In this document: positions 33,791 through 43,510 of the stretch, piece by piece
Layout of the letters: each line of letters begins with the position of its first letter
Numbering within the stretch: the first letter of the stretch is position 1
Source: Candidatus Hydrogenedentota bacterium
GTDB lineage: Bacteria > Hydrogenedentota > Hydrogenedentia > Hydrogenedentales > SLHB01
NCBI GenBank assembly: GCA_013359265.1
Contig: JABWCD010000002.1
Span: forward strand, 185,230-249,229
Direction of reading: 5' to 3'
DNA length: 64,000 bases
Notes under the pieces: model-generated
Database searches by the model: none
What the model was told of the DNA's origin: nothing
Seen by the model: the letters and a program-made list of their open reading frames with translations, nothing else
Made by a program: the position numbers and the translations under genes

Positions 33791-35614
33791 TTACTTCATC
33801 TCAACTATTATAACCTGTTGTTCTGCGGATGGTTCGATACGCGGCGTGGATTTCACGATCATTGCTCCGTCCGATCCCCTTCGTACTAAAATATTCAGCT
33901 TACCGAAGCTTTCTACCTTGTCCGGAAAATCCTCCCGGAAATGCGCGCCGCGGCTTTCCTTGCGTTCGAGCGCGGCAAGGGTAATCGCTTCGGACACCGT
34001 CAGCAGGTTCTCGAGGTCGAGGGCGGTGTGCCAGCCGGGGTTGTACTCGCGGTTGCCGTGCGCTACGACGCGTTCCGCGCGCTCGCGCAGGTTCTGAATG
34101 CCATCGAGCGCGCGCTGCATTTCGGATTCTTGGCGGACGATGCCCACGAGGTCCTGCATCATTTCCTGCAATGCATGCTGAATCTGGTACGGGCCCTCGC
34201 CGTTCGTCGAGGCGCCTTGCCGCTCGAGCGGCGCCAATGCGCGTTGCGCCGCCTCATTTATTTGACCCTCGTCGAGCGACACGTCCCCCTGTTCCTTGGC
34301 GAACGCGGCGGCATATTCGCCGGCGCGCTTACCGAAGACTATCAAGTCCGACAGCGAATTGCCCCCCAGGCGGTTCGCGCCGTGCAGACCGGCGGCGCAT
34401 TCTCCGGCCGCGAACAATCCGGGCACGCAGGACATCTGCGAATCGCCGTCCACGCGCACGCCGCCCATCGCGTAGTGGGTCGTTGGGCCGACCTCCATCG
34501 GTTCCTGCGTGATGTCGATACCCGCAAGTTCCTTGAACTGGTGGTACATGCTGGGCAGTTTTTTCTTGATGTGTTCGGCGCCTTTTGGAATGCGCTCCTT
34601 GATCCACGCGATATCGAGGAACACGCCGCCGTGCGGACTGCCACGGCCTTCCTTAATCTCGCGAACGATGCACCGCGCCACGTGGTCGCGCGTGAGGAGT
34701 TCCGGTGGCCGCCGGGCGTTGCGGTCCCCCTGCGTGTAGCGCCAGCCTTCTTCCTCATTGTCCGCGGTCTGGTTCTTGTAGAGATCGGGTATGTCGTCGA
34801 ACATGAAGCGCCGGCCCTGGCTATTGCGCAAGACGCCGCCTTCGCCGCGCACACCTTCCGTAACTAGAATGCCGCGCACGCTCGGCGGCCACACCATTCC
34901 GGTGGGGTGAAACTGCACGAACTCCATGTCGAGCAGTTCCGCGCCCGCGTGGTAGGCCAACGACTGCCCGTCGCCCGTGTACTCCCAACTGTTACTCGTG
35001 ATCTTATACGCGCGCCCGAACCCGCCAGTCGCTATTACGACCGCTTTCGCTTTGAACACCATGAAGCGCCCGCGCTCGCGTTCGTAACAGAACGCGCCCG
35101 ACACGCGATCGCCGTCTTTCAACAGCGTTACCACCGTGCACTCCATGTGGAAGTCGATGCCGCGATGGATGCCGTGGTCCTGAAGCGTGCGGATCATTTC
35201 GAGCCCGGTGCGATCGCCGACGTGGGCGAGGCGGGGATACTTGTGTCCTCCGAAATTGCGCTGCAGGATGCGCCCGTCTTTCGTGCGATCGAACAACGCG
35301 CCCCAGGCTTCGAGTTCGCGCACGCGGTCCGGCGCTTCTTTCGCGTGCAACTCCGCCATGCGCGGATTGTTGAGGTACTGCCCGCCGCGCATCGTGTCCG
35401 CGAAATGGACGCGCCAGTTGTCGCGTTCGTCCACATTGGCCATTGCCGCCGCGACGCCGCCTTCCGCCATCACGGTGTGTGCCTTGCCCAGAAGCGATTT
35501 ACAGATGACGCCCACCTTCACACCCGCAGCCGAAGCCTCGATCGCCGCGCGCAATCCCGCGCCGCCGGCGCCAATTACAAGCACGTCGTGCTCGAACGCC
35601 TTGTAGTCCCCCAT
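33791..35614 (-). CDS. sdhA: Succinate dehydrogenase/fumarate reductase flavoprotein subunit
   Basis: 607 residues from an ATG that overlaps the stop of sdhC in TGATG; a longer upstream frame would run into sdhC. The FAD site is HDVLVIGAGGAGLRAA near residue 8, with AHTVMAEGGVAAA around the histidine used for covalent FAD. HPTGM, the catalytic RGEGGVLRNSQGRRFM and the late GLFAAGECAAGLHGANRLGGNS blocks are all present. It oxidises succinate or reduces fumarate on the cytosolic face. Confidence 0.95.
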   Translation of the reverse strand: MGDYKAFEHDVLVIGAGGAGLRAAIEASAAGVKVGVICKSLLGKAHTVMAEGGVAAAMANVDERDNWRVHFADTMRGGQYLNNPRMAELHAKEAPDRVRELEAWGALFDRTKDGRILQRNFGGHKYPRLAHVGDRTGLEMIRTLQDHGIHRGIDFHMECTVVTLLKDGDRVSGAFCYERERGRFMVFKAKAVVIATGGFGRAYKITSNSWEYTGDGQSLAYHAGAELLDMEFVQFHPTGMVWPPSVRGILVTEGVRGEGGVLRNSQGRRFMFDDIPDLYKNQTADNEEEGWRYTQGDRNARRPPELLTRDHVARCIVREIKEGRGSPHGGVFLDIAWIKERIPKGAEHIKKKLPSMYHQFKELAGIDITQEPMEVGPTTHYAMGGVRVDGDSQMSCVPGLFAAGECAAGLHGANRLGGNSLSDLIVFGKRAGEYAAAFAKEQGDVSLDEGQINEAAQRALAPLERQGASTNGEGPYQIQHALQEMMQDLVGIVRQESEMQRALDGIQNLRERAERVVAHGNREYNPGWHTALDLENLLTVSEAITLAALERKESRGAHFREDFPDKVESFGKLNILVRRGSDGAMIVKSTPRIEPSAEQQVIIVEMK

Positions 35615-36432
35615 CAGAAGAGTCTCCAATCCTGAATCGCGCCGGCGCACAGCAGGCGCACGTATACATCGGAAAGCGCGACCCATAGGAGACTAATCCA
35701 CGCCCACATCATGTGACGCCGGTTCAGCGCGCTGACGCAGCCGTAGCACGCCTTGCGAATACGCAGCATGCGCGAAAAGACATCGACCTGCCCGCCTATC
35801 TGATGTCGCGCGCAATGACACCCGAACGTGTAGCAACCCAGCAGGATCGCATTCGCCCAGAGCACGATCGTGCCGGCGCCAATGCCGAAATGCGCGGCGC
35901 CGCTTTCGTCGTAGAACCACATTGCGCAATACGCGTCGTATGTGAGGATCAACACGAACACCGCCGCCGGATAGAAGAAATAGCGGTGGATATTCTGAAA
36001 GATCAGCGGGAGCTTGTGTTCGCCGCGGTAGCCTGCGCGCGGTTCGCCCACGGCGCAGGACGGCGGATCGCCCCAAAATGCCTTGTAGTACGCGCCACGG
36101 TAGTAATAGCACGTAAAGCGCATGCCCGCCGGGCCGATGAGGATGAGGAAAGCGGGCGAAAACGGCAGCCACAAGGGCCACCAACTCGGCTGCGTCGCGT
36201 CGAACCAGCGCGGCTCGTTCGCCTGGCCAAACAGCAGGGGCGAATAGAACGGCGAGAGGTAATGCGCGCCGCCCGCGTCGTAGAAATAGTTCGTTCCCTG
36301 GAAAGCCGCCCACGTCGTGTAGACGATGAAGCACGACAGCCCCAGGAATACCGCCACCGGCTGAAGCCACCACGCGTCGGTGCGCGATGTCTCGCCAAAT
36401 CCTTGACGCTTCAGCGAATCAGAATACGCCAT
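35614..36432 (-). CDS. Succinate dehydrogenase membrane subunit
   Basis: 272 residues with about five membrane helices. It is the long single-anchor type, with GMRFTCYYYRGAYYKAFW, NIHRYFFYPA and CHCARHQIGG segments; the His residues in these are candidate haem ligands. Such anchors occur with the sdhA/sdhB types of several environmental phyla. The order anchor, flavoprotein, (toxin-antitoxin), iron-sulfur subunit matches a succinate:quinone oxidoreductase operon. Direction of the reaction in vivo is not clear from sequence. Confidence 0.85.
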   Translation of the reverse strand: MAYSDSLKRQGFGETSRTDAWWLQPVAVFLGLSCFIVYTTWAAFQGTNYFYDAGGAHYLSPFYSPLLFGQANEPRWFDATQPSWWPLWLPFSPAFLILIGPAGMRFTCYYYRGAYYKAFWGDPPSCAVGEPRAGYRGEHKLPLIFQNIHRYFFYPAAVFVLILTYDAYCAMWFYDESGAAHFGIGAGTIVLWANAILLGCYTFGCHCARHQIGGQVDVFSRMLRIRKACYGCVSALNRRHMMWAWISLLWVALSDVYVRLLCAGAIQDWRLF

Positions 36433-36594
36433 CGCCTGCTGCCCCCAAAGTTGCCCAGAACTACGGGAACGGACCGAAGACTCTCTGAACTGCTATGAAA
36501 CCGGACAACGCGGGCCAGACCTCGCCCGCGATCGTTTGCGTCACCGGGAGCCGCCATTCAACAGGATGCGGCGGAGCGATGTCAACAGAGAGTG

Positions 36595-37719
36595 CTACTT
36601 GTTCGCAAAATCGCTTTCCGAAAGCGAAAGTGACAAGAAAGGCGCCGATTTTCCGTGTTCGTCGAACGTATACCGCGTAAACACCCAAACCTCGCCGGCG
36701 CTTCGCTCGATTACATACGGATACGCGAGCTGACCGCCATCGTGAAACGCGACGACCTGAGGCTTGGTCCAGGTCGTCCCGTCGTTGTCGGAAAAGGCGA
36801 GCGACAATTCTTCGCGGTGCCACGATGCCGGTGTTTCGGACGCGGACGGATTCACCGACTTTTTCCACTCGCCCTTTCGCTCGGAATTCAGGCGGTTCCA
36901 GACCAGCACCAGGCGCCCACTTTTCAGGCGTGTCAACCATCCCGGCGCGCTGCTTGCCTCAATATCGGTCGGCTCGATTTTGCGCCAATACAGGCCGTCA
37001 TCGGAATAGGCCCGCCAAAAGCGATCCAGATTTGTACGGATGAGCATCATCAGGCGGCCATCCTTCATTTCAACGACCATGGGCTCGACGGCGCCGTCGT
37101 GGTGACCGCGCCCTCCGAGGTCAATCCAATTGCCGCGCCGCCACGTCTTCCCGTCGTCGTCCGACACCAGCGAACACACGACCCATCGCTTGCTGTCCGG
37201 GTCAAGGTGTTCGACAGTGGCGACGAGCCGCCCCTTGCCTGTCTGAATGAACCCCATGAAATCCGCGTTGTACCCGCCGATTAGTTGTTGATTGTCGATC
37301 CAGGTCTTCCCGCCATCGACGCTGCGCACTGTCCACAGTTCGAGCTTGCACGACGGCAGCGGTTCGTTCTTCGCATCGTCCCACTCGAAGGCATACCCGT
37401 CGAAATTGAGATAGACAATGACGAGCGCGCCACTCTTCGCGCGCACAAACTGCCCGACGTGACCACCGGACTCCATGTTCAGGCCGCTCGCGATGGTCCC
37501 GCTCGCCTCGACCCACGTCTTCCCGCCGTCCGCGCTCGACCACAGCCTCTTCCCCTCCACACTCAGCAGCGATCCGTCTTCGTTTTGTATGAAAGGGCCG
37601 TTCCTCGTGCATTCGACGGGGTTACACCGCGGGTCAAGCCACCGCGTAGTCGCGGCTTCCTGTGCGGTGGCGCACACGATTGGCAGGATCAGAAGCACAT
37701 GGGCACGTAACGTTCGCAT
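36595..37719 (-). CDS. Secreted sialidase-like (BNR repeat) protein
   Basis: 374 residues with a signal peptide (1-20, ending CATAQE). At least four Asp-box motifs S-x-D-x-G-x-T-W are visible (SSADGGKTW, SVDGGKTW, SDDDGKTW, SDNDGTTW), the mark of a six-bladed sialidase-type propeller. RTNLDRFWRAYSDDG holds an Arg suited to the carboxylate triad. It may be an exo-sialidase or another propeller hydrolase; substrate unproven. The gene lies in a carbohydrate-related stretch. Confidence 0.82.
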   Translation of the reverse strand: MRTLRAHVLLILPIVCATAQEAATTRWLDPRCNPVECTRNGPFIQNEDGSLLSVEGKRLWSSADGGKTWVEASGTIASGLNMESGGHVGQFVRAKSGALVIVYLNFDGYAFEWDDAKNEPLPSCKLELWTVRSVDGGKTWIDNQQLIGGYNADFMGFIQTGKGRLVATVEHLDPDSKRWVVCSLVSDDDGKTWRRGNWIDLGGRGHHDGAVEPMVVEMKDGRLMMLIRTNLDRFWRAYSDDGLYWRKIEPTDIEASSAPGWLTRLKSGRLVLVWNRLNSERKGEWKKSVNPSASETPASWHREELSLAFSDNDGTTWTKPQVVAFHDGGQLAYPYVIERSAGEVWVFTRYTFDEHGKSAPFLSLSLSESDFANK

Positions 37720-37865
37720 TGTCGGGCCTCCATTTGGCGGAAGTTCGCATTCTACCGAATTGTGGCGATTGCCGTCGCTTTCAGAGTCGCGGGCGTTGAC
37801 TTCAACTGCCGGGAAAACGAGACTTGTATGTCGAACGTGCAGCGGGTTGGCTTTAGGGAGGCATC

Positions 37866-38603
37866 ATGTCCGGTATTCGAGTAACCGTTTGGAACGAAGG
37901 CATCCACGAGCGGATGGACGAACGCGTCCGCGCGATCTATCCCAACGGCATGGGCGCGCAGATCGCGCAGTATCTGGAGAAACAGCCCAGCATCGCGTCC
38001 GTTCGCGTGTCGGAACTGCACCACCCCGAACACGGTCTCGGCGCCGACCTTCTAAACAACACAGACGTGATGACGTGGTGGGGCCATAAGGCGCACAAAG
38101 ACGTCGCCGACGAAGTCGTCGATCGCGTGCACCAGCGCGTCCTCGATGGCATGGGCCTCGTCGTGCTGCATTCGGGCCACCACTCGAAAATCTTCCGCAA
38201 ACTCATGGGCACGAGTTGCGACCTGAAATGGCGCGAGATCGGCGAGCGCGAGCGCATCTGGGTTGTCGATCCCGCGCATCCCATCGCCGACGGCCTGCCC
38301 GAATACATCGAACTCCCGCACGTCGAAATGTACGGCGAACATTTCGACATCCCCCAGCCCGATCGCCAGGTCTTCATTAGCTGGTTTCAGGGAGGAGAAA
38401 TCTTTCGCAGCGGATGCTGCTGGCACCGCGGCAAAGGCAAGGTGTTCTATTTCCGCCCAGGACACGAAACGTTTCCCATCTACCACGACCCGAACGTGCT
38501 GCGCGTGATCTACAATGCGATAAAATGGGCCGCGCCCACCGGGGTGACCGCGATCACCCGCGGAAACGTGAAGCCGATCGAAAACGTGATCATCGATCCA
38601 TAA
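37866..38603 (+). CDS. ThuA-like protein
   Basis: 245 residues; GGGAGG precedes the ATG. It shows the ThuA (trehalose utilisation) flavodoxin-like fold: IRVTVWNEGIHE opening, DVMTWWGHKAH, GLVVLHSGHHSKIF, and HPIADGLPEY and GKVFYFRPGHETFP near the end. The family occurs widely in sugar-catabolic clusters; its biochemical activity is uncertain. It precedes an isomerase-like barrel gene on the same strand. Confidence 0.92.
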   Translation: MSGIRVTVWNEGIHERMDERVRAIYPNGMGAQIAQYLEKQPSIASVRVSELHHPEHGLGADLLNNTDVMTWWGHKAHKDVADEVVDRVHQRVLDGMGLVVLHSGHHSKIFRKLMGTSCDLKWREIGERERIWVVDPAHPIADGLPEYIELPHVEMYGEHFDIPQPDRQVFISWFQGGEIFRSGCCWHRGKGKVFYFRPGHETFPIYHDPNVLRVIYNAIKWAAPTGVTAITRGNVKPIENVIIDP

Positions 38604-38792
38604 TTGGGAAGTCGCAGATAAACTGCCCCGTTCCGATTGTGGTGACAGCGTATCCGTGTTCTTGTCGGGCTTCGCATTTCGCCCGCCGCGCCTTCCGTGG
38701 TCAGTTGCAATGGCGACGGACCACACGTATTCTTGAGCTTTCCGTGGGTTGCGGAAACCTTAGCGGTCGCATTTTCGGAGGGGTATCTTCAC

Positions 38793-39842
38793 ATGGCAAA
38801 GCCCAGGGGCAAGTACCGTTTTTCGTTTGGTCCGTGGAACATCTCGGAGGGCGCCGATCCTTTCGGCCCGGAAGTGCGCACGCCCATCGCGCTCGCGAAG
38901 AAAATGCGCATCGCGAAGCAGCTTGGTTTCGACGGCATGCAGTTTCACGACGATGACGCGGTCCCCGAGCTCGACGGGAAATCCGCGATGCAGATTGCGA
39001 AAGAGGCCAAACGCATCAAGAAGATGCTCGAAGGCGAAGGGCTAGTGGCGGAATTCGTGGCGCCCCGCCTGTGGTTCGCGCCCGAAACCATCGACGGCGG
39101 CTACACCAACAACTCGCCCAAGCTGCGCCGCTACGCCATCGACCGCACGAAAAAGGCGATCGACATCGGCAACCACCTCGGCACGAACGCGATGGTGCTC
39201 TGGTTTGCACGCGAAGGCACCTACATCCGCGAGAGCAAAAATGCGCGCATCCAAGTGCTCCAAATCCGCGAAGCACTCGACGAGTTCCTCAATTACGATC
39301 CGAAACTCAAAATCCTTATCGAACCCAAGCCGAACGAGCCCGTGGACAGTGCGATTATCTCTACCATCGGCCACGCCGTCGGTATGAGCTACATGACCAT
39401 CGATCCCGGCCGCGTCGGCGTGCTGCTCGAGACGGCGCACTCGCTGCTCGCCGGCCTCGATCCGTCCGACGACATGGGTTACGCGCTTGCGCACGACAAA
39501 CTGTGGAGCGTACACCTCAATGATCAGGGCGGACTCAAGTTCGATCAGGACAAATCGTTCGGCTCGAACAATCTCCGCGTCGCGTTCAATCAAATCCGCG
39601 TGCTCGAGGAATACGCCTATGGCCAGACCGGCGAATGGGTCGGCCTCGACGTGAAGACCATGCGCACGCAGAAACAGGAACGCGCAACCAAGCACCTGTC
39701 GAACAGCCTGCAAACCTTCAAGTTCCTGCTCGACAAGGTCGTGTCGATGGACCAAAAGATCGTAAATCAATGTATCGCCCAGCGCGACTACGAAGAACTC
39801 GACCGCTACATCCTGTCGCTTCTGATGGGAAAGCGGTATTAG
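38793..39842 (+). CDS. Xylose isomerase-like TIM barrel protein
   Basis: The ATG at 38793 follows GGAGGGG by 11 bases; an upstream in-frame extension is not protein-like. The 349 residues resemble xylose isomerase-like (AP_endonuc_2) barrels: FDGMQFHDDDAVPE, LIEPKPNEP, TIDPGRVGVLLETAHSL, WSVHLNDQGGLKFDQD and GLDVKTMR carry the Glu, Asp and His residues of the metal site. It probably isomerises or epimerises a sugar. The 3' end lies 26 bases before the next gene. Confidence 0.9.
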   Translation: MAKPRGKYRFSFGPWNISEGADPFGPEVRTPIALAKKMRIAKQLGFDGMQFHDDDAVPELDGKSAMQIAKEAKRIKKMLEGEGLVAEFVAPRLWFAPETIDGGYTNNSPKLRRYAIDRTKKAIDIGNHLGTNAMVLWFAREGTYIRESKNARIQVLQIREALDEFLNYDPKLKILIEPKPNEPVDSAIISTIGHAVGMSYMTIDPGRVGVLLETAHSLLAGLDPSDDMGYALAHDKLWSVHLNDQGGLKFDQDKSFGSNNLRVAFNQIRVLEEYAYGQTGEWVGLDVKTMRTQKQERATKHLSNSLQTFKFLLDKVVSMDQKIVNQCIAQRDYEELDRYILSLLMGKRY

Positions 39843-39868
39843 CGGGTCTCATTACTGTTTGTGTCTAG

Positions 39869-40171
39869 ATGAAGTTTTCGTTTGAAGTCGGGATCGACGA
39901 GAAGCATCGTGTCGAATTCGCGCGCGACGGCTTTTCCGGCAGGACGACCTTTATTGTCGATGGGGAAGACCTACAATTGAAGAGCCCGTGGCTGCTCAAG
40001 ACACACTTCAATTTGCAGTTTGTCAATCGGTACGAATTCGTTGTTGGCAAGCGGGAGACACACGAGGTCGTGATCGAACATGAGAGGCCGAAATATTTCG
40101 GCGGTTTGTTTCCGCACGACTACCGAGTCAGCATCGACGGTGTGTTAGTGCAAGAGCACCACGGCTATTGA
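39869..40171 (+). CDS. Small hypothetical protein
   Basis: 100 residues, beta-rich, without a signal peptide or membrane helix. FEVGIDEKHRVEFARDGFSG and YEFVVGKRETHEVVIEHERP suggest a small beta-sandwich. It sits 26 bases after the isomerase-like gene and 10 bases before the amidohydrolase gene, so it is probably co-transcribed with both. I do not recognise the family. Confidence 0.7.
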   Translation: MKFSFEVGIDEKHRVEFARDGFSGRTTFIVDGEDLQLKSPWLLKTHFNLQFVNRYEFVVGKRETHEVVIEHERPKYFGGLFPHDYRVSIDGVLVQEHHGY

Positions 40172-40181
40172 GGGAGGCGCG

Positions 40182-41576
40182 ATGGGGCGTCAGCTCGCGG
40201 CGTTGCTAATTGGCGCTATGGCGATCGGATCGGGTTGCCAAACGGCGCGCCACACACAATCACACTCATACGCACGCATCAAAACTGAACTCGACAAGGT
40301 CGCGATTATCGACACCCACGATCACCTGTGGCCGTTCGAGACGCTGCCAATCTTTTCAGAAACGGACAAAGGCTGGGGCGCGAACCTTGCCAGCGTCTGG
40401 CGCAACAGCTACTACTCATGGTCCTCGCCACTCACCCCCTACGCGCCGAAGCAACCGTTTCCCGAATGGTGGGCCGAGGCGAAAGACGATTTCGACAACT
40501 CCCGCGGCATGAGCTTTTACCGCTACATGCTGCCCGCGTTCGAGGACCTCTACGACGTGGACTTCGATCGAATCACGCCGGGACAGGCGCGGGCGCTCGA
40601 CAACCGCATCTTCGAAAACTACAAGGACCAGCGTTGGGTGTACCACGTCGTCACCGAACGCGCCAATATCGAACTGATGTTCAACGACCCTTACTGGGCG
40701 CGTTTCAAATTCGAGACGTACTACCCGTTCGAAGTGCTGGTGTTCAACGTCACCACGCTCACGCGCGGGTTCAATCCCTCGGAGTTCAACAATCCGAATG
40801 ACAGCCCGTTTGCGTTCGCGAAGAAGGAAGGCCTGCCAACGAAGACGCTCGACGATTACCTCGTCGTGTTGGATCGCATGTTCGAGAACGCGAAGGCTGC
40901 CGGCGCGGTCTGTCTAAAAACGACGATTGCGTACGAGCGGTCGTTAAGCTTCGAGAATGCACCGCGCGAGGCGGCTGAGGCCGTGTTCGGCAAAGTGCGC
41001 AGCGAACTCACGCCGGAGCAGATCACCGCTTTCCAGGACTTCATCATGTGGCGGCTCGTCGAACTCAGCGCAAAACACGAACTCCCCTTCCAGATTCACA
41101 CCGGCGACGCGCGCGTCCAGGGGTCAAACCCGATGCTGCTCGTCGATCTCATTCAGGCCAACCCGAAAACCAAGTTCATTCTCTTTCACGGCGGCTATCC
41201 GTGGATCGGCGAGACGGGCGTCATCCTCATGCGGCACGGTTCGCACGTCTGGGTCGATTCGTGCTGGCTGCCAACCATCAGCTACACCATGGCCAAGCGC
41301 GCGTACCAGGAGTGGCTCGAGGTCATGCCGTCGGATCGCATCATGTTCGGCGCGGACACCGGCAGTGTCGAGGGCATCTACGGCGCAACGGAATTCGGAC
41401 GCCGCTGCATCGCAGACGCGCTCAGCGAAAAAGTCGATCGCGGCCAACTGACCGAAGACCAGGCCATCCGCATCGGCCGCCAAATCCTGCGCGACAACGC
41501 GCTCAAGCTCTTCCCCCAACTCGAAACCCGCCTCTGGAAGCACAAAGGCCCGTTGCAGCCGCCGTCGACGAAGTAA
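40182..41576 (+). CDS. Amidohydrolase-family lipoprotein
   Basis: 464 residues. The N-terminus ends in a lipobox (AIGSGC, Cys about residue 20), so it is probably a lipoprotein. The metal-dependent amidohydrolase (PF04909-like) motifs are IDTHDHLWPF near 45 (H-x-H), FQIHTGDA, FILFHGGYPW and MFGADTG near the C-terminus (metal Asp). Such enzymes hydrolyse or decarboxylate cyclic acids and lactones; the uronate-isomerase-like relatives are also possible. Substrate unknown. Confidence 0.85.
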   Translation: MGRQLAALLIGAMAIGSGCQTARHTQSHSYARIKTELDKVAIIDTHDHLWPFETLPIFSETDKGWGANLASVWRNSYYSWSSPLTPYAPKQPFPEWWAEAKDDFDNSRGMSFYRYMLPAFEDLYDVDFDRITPGQARALDNRIFENYKDQRWVYHVVTERANIELMFNDPYWARFKFETYYPFEVLVFNVTTLTRGFNPSEFNNPNDSPFAFAKKEGLPTKTLDDYLVVLDRMFENAKAAGAVCLKTTIAYERSLSFENAPREAAEAVFGKVRSELTPEQITAFQDFIMWRLVELSAKHELPFQIHTGDARVQGSNPMLLVDLIQANPKTKFILFHGGYPWIGETGVILMRHGSHVWVDSCWLPTISYTMAKRAYQEWLEVMPSDRIMFGADTGSVEGIYGATEFGRRCIADALSEKVDRGQLTEDQAIRIGRQILRDNALKLFPQLETRLWKHKGPLQPPSTK

Positions 41577-41588
41577 ATCGGGTTCGGT

Positions 41589-43505
41589 CTACTTTTCGGC
41601 CATTTCGCAAAGCAACAACAGCGCATCGATCAGCGTCGCGCGTTCCGGCATACGCCACCAATCCGGGTACGCCACCTGGTTCAATCGCGCAATCTCGCGG
41701 TCCGCGAATTCCCGCGCGGCGTCAACATATCTCGCCTCGTTAGTCGCACGATGCAGCGCTATCGCCGCCTTGATGTAGTGGCCGCTCGCACGGAACGTCC
41801 AACGCCCGTCCTCCGTGAACGCGCCGGGCTGCACACGCGATTCGGCAAGCGCATCTTCCACGATGCGGCCGCAACGCTCGATCAGTTCGGCGTTCTTCGT
41901 AATGCGCGCGGCCTCCGCCAGCTCGTACACGATGGACGTGCCCGCGCAATGCTCCCAGTACGACGGATTGCGGAATAGACCCGTGCCCATGTACACGGAA
42001 ACTTCCGCCATTTTCGGATCGCGCTTCACCGCTTCGTCTTTTTCCGCCTGCGTGTGAAACGTGTACCGTGCGGCGGACTCGTACGGTTTTCCATCGAGTT
42101 TAAGGTGCTCGATGAACAGCTTGCGCTCGCCGTCGTACGAATGCCGCGCGACACCAAGCGCCAGTTTCTCCGCCATCGCCGCGAGCTGCTTGGCCAACGG
42201 TTCGCCACCGTCGCGTGTGCGCAACTCCGCCACCGCGTCCAGATACGCCACCGCGGCCAACGCCGCGCCGCGCACTTCAACCCACTCGCCAGGCGGCATC
42301 GGCGCGCCGGGGTTCGATGCCACCGCACCGAAGAAATCGGGCACGAGTCCCGACTCCGCGTGTTGCACTGTACGCCACTTGTCCGCCATGCGTTGCGCAT
42401 AACCGAGGCAATCGGCGTCGCCCATGCGCGCGAAGCACGCCGCCCACCAGTGAATCATGCGCGCGCCCACGGACTCGAACGCGCAATGCGCCGGGTTGCG
42501 TTCGAGCGCGTGCTTTTTGTCCGCGTCGTTCCAGTTGTAATGGCAGAAGCGGTTGTAATCGAACGAATCGGGGTCGGTAATCAGACCGTAGAACATCGCG
42601 CGGCACATGCGGTGCATTTCGTCCGGCGCGTGTTTCCACATGCGATCCACGGGTAGGCGTGGATCGTTGCCCACGTTCATCGGCTTGAACTGCGCCTGCT
42701 CGACTCCCGGCTTCATCGACATGACGCCTGCATTGCGCGCGTCGAGCCCCGCTTCCACTCCGAAATACCCGAGACCGTTCTTCGGGTCGAAGCCGATGCG
42801 CCTGAATGCGTCCGCCATGCCCGTCACCCAATCGCGGTACGTTTCGTCGCCGGTTGCTTCGCTCAAGCGATCGAGAAGCGTCCACAGATCGAAGTCCGCC
42901 GCGAACGGCGGAAAGTCCATCGGCGCCTCTGGGAACCAGTAGTTTTCGAAGGTGCCGTCCGGCCGCTTGTATCCAATCGATCGGTAACTGCGATATACCG
43001 GACGTGTAACAGTGAAAAACAGCGCACCGTCCGGCGCATTGCCGAGACGCAACGATTGGTGCTCGGCAAGCCGCTTCACCGCGGCAACCACAAACGCGAG
43101 GTAGTCGTCCTTCGTCAACGAGTGAAGGGCCGGCGCGCCGTCGCGCAGTTGGCGCACGCAAAACACCGGGCCCGATTGCGGCACGGATTCGTTCCCGAGT
43201 TTGCCCGTGAGCGTGTAGTACCCGCCGGGCAACGTCGCAACCGGTATTGCGAACTGCGCAGCGCCGCCTTCGCCGAGTGTAAGCTCCGATTCCCACACAG
43301 ATTCGCAGGATGCTATTCCCGCCGCGGAAACACGAACGATGGTTCCGGCGGGCAAGGCGTTCTTGCGCGGCAACACTTTCCCGCGAAGGTCCGTGCGCGC
43401 ATCGAGGACCTGGTACGTCTCCAACTCGAACCGCAGCGATTCGTTGAATGACTGCGCCGCCGCGATCGACGCGAATGCCGCAAACGCCAACGCAGCCAAC
43501 TTCAT
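41589..43505 (-). CDS. Secreted (alpha/alpha)6-barrel glycosidase-like protein
   Basis: 638 residues with a signal peptide (1-17, ending AAAQS). Residues 20-125 are a beta-sandwich-like domain. From 130 on the sequence is a long run of helical hairpins with aromatic loops (FENYWFPEAPMDFPPFAADFDLW, HWWAACFARMGDADC, MGTGLFRNPSYWEHCAGTS), the pattern of six-hairpin glycosidases or polysaccharide lyases. No catalytic residues can be assigned with confidence. It fits the surrounding carbohydrate-related genes. Confidence 0.65.
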   Translation of the reverse strand: MKLAALAFAAFASIAAAQSFNESLRFELETYQVLDARTDLRGKVLPRKNALPAGTIVRVSAAGIASCESVWESELTLGEGGAAQFAIPVATLPGGYYTLTGKLGNESVPQSGPVFCVRQLRDGAPALHSLTKDDYLAFVVAAVKRLAEHQSLRLGNAPDGALFFTVTRPVYRSYRSIGYKRPDGTFENYWFPEAPMDFPPFAADFDLWTLLDRLSEATGDETYRDWVTGMADAFRRIGFDPKNGLGYFGVEAGLDARNAGVMSMKPGVEQAQFKPMNVGNDPRLPVDRMWKHAPDEMHRMCRAMFYGLITDPDSFDYNRFCHYNWNDADKKHALERNPAHCAFESVGARMIHWWAACFARMGDADCLGYAQRMADKWRTVQHAESGLVPDFFGAVASNPGAPMPPGEWVEVRGAALAAVAYLDAVAELRTRDGGEPLAKQLAAMAEKLALGVARHSYDGERKLFIEHLKLDGKPYESAARYTFHTQAEKDEAVKRDPKMAEVSVYMGTGLFRNPSYWEHCAGTSIVYELAEAARITKNAELIERCGRIVEDALAESRVQPGAFTEDGRWTFRASGHYIKAAIALHRATNEARYVDAAREFADREIARLNQVAYPDWWRMPERATLIDALLLLCEMAEK

Positions 43506-43510
43506 TGCCG

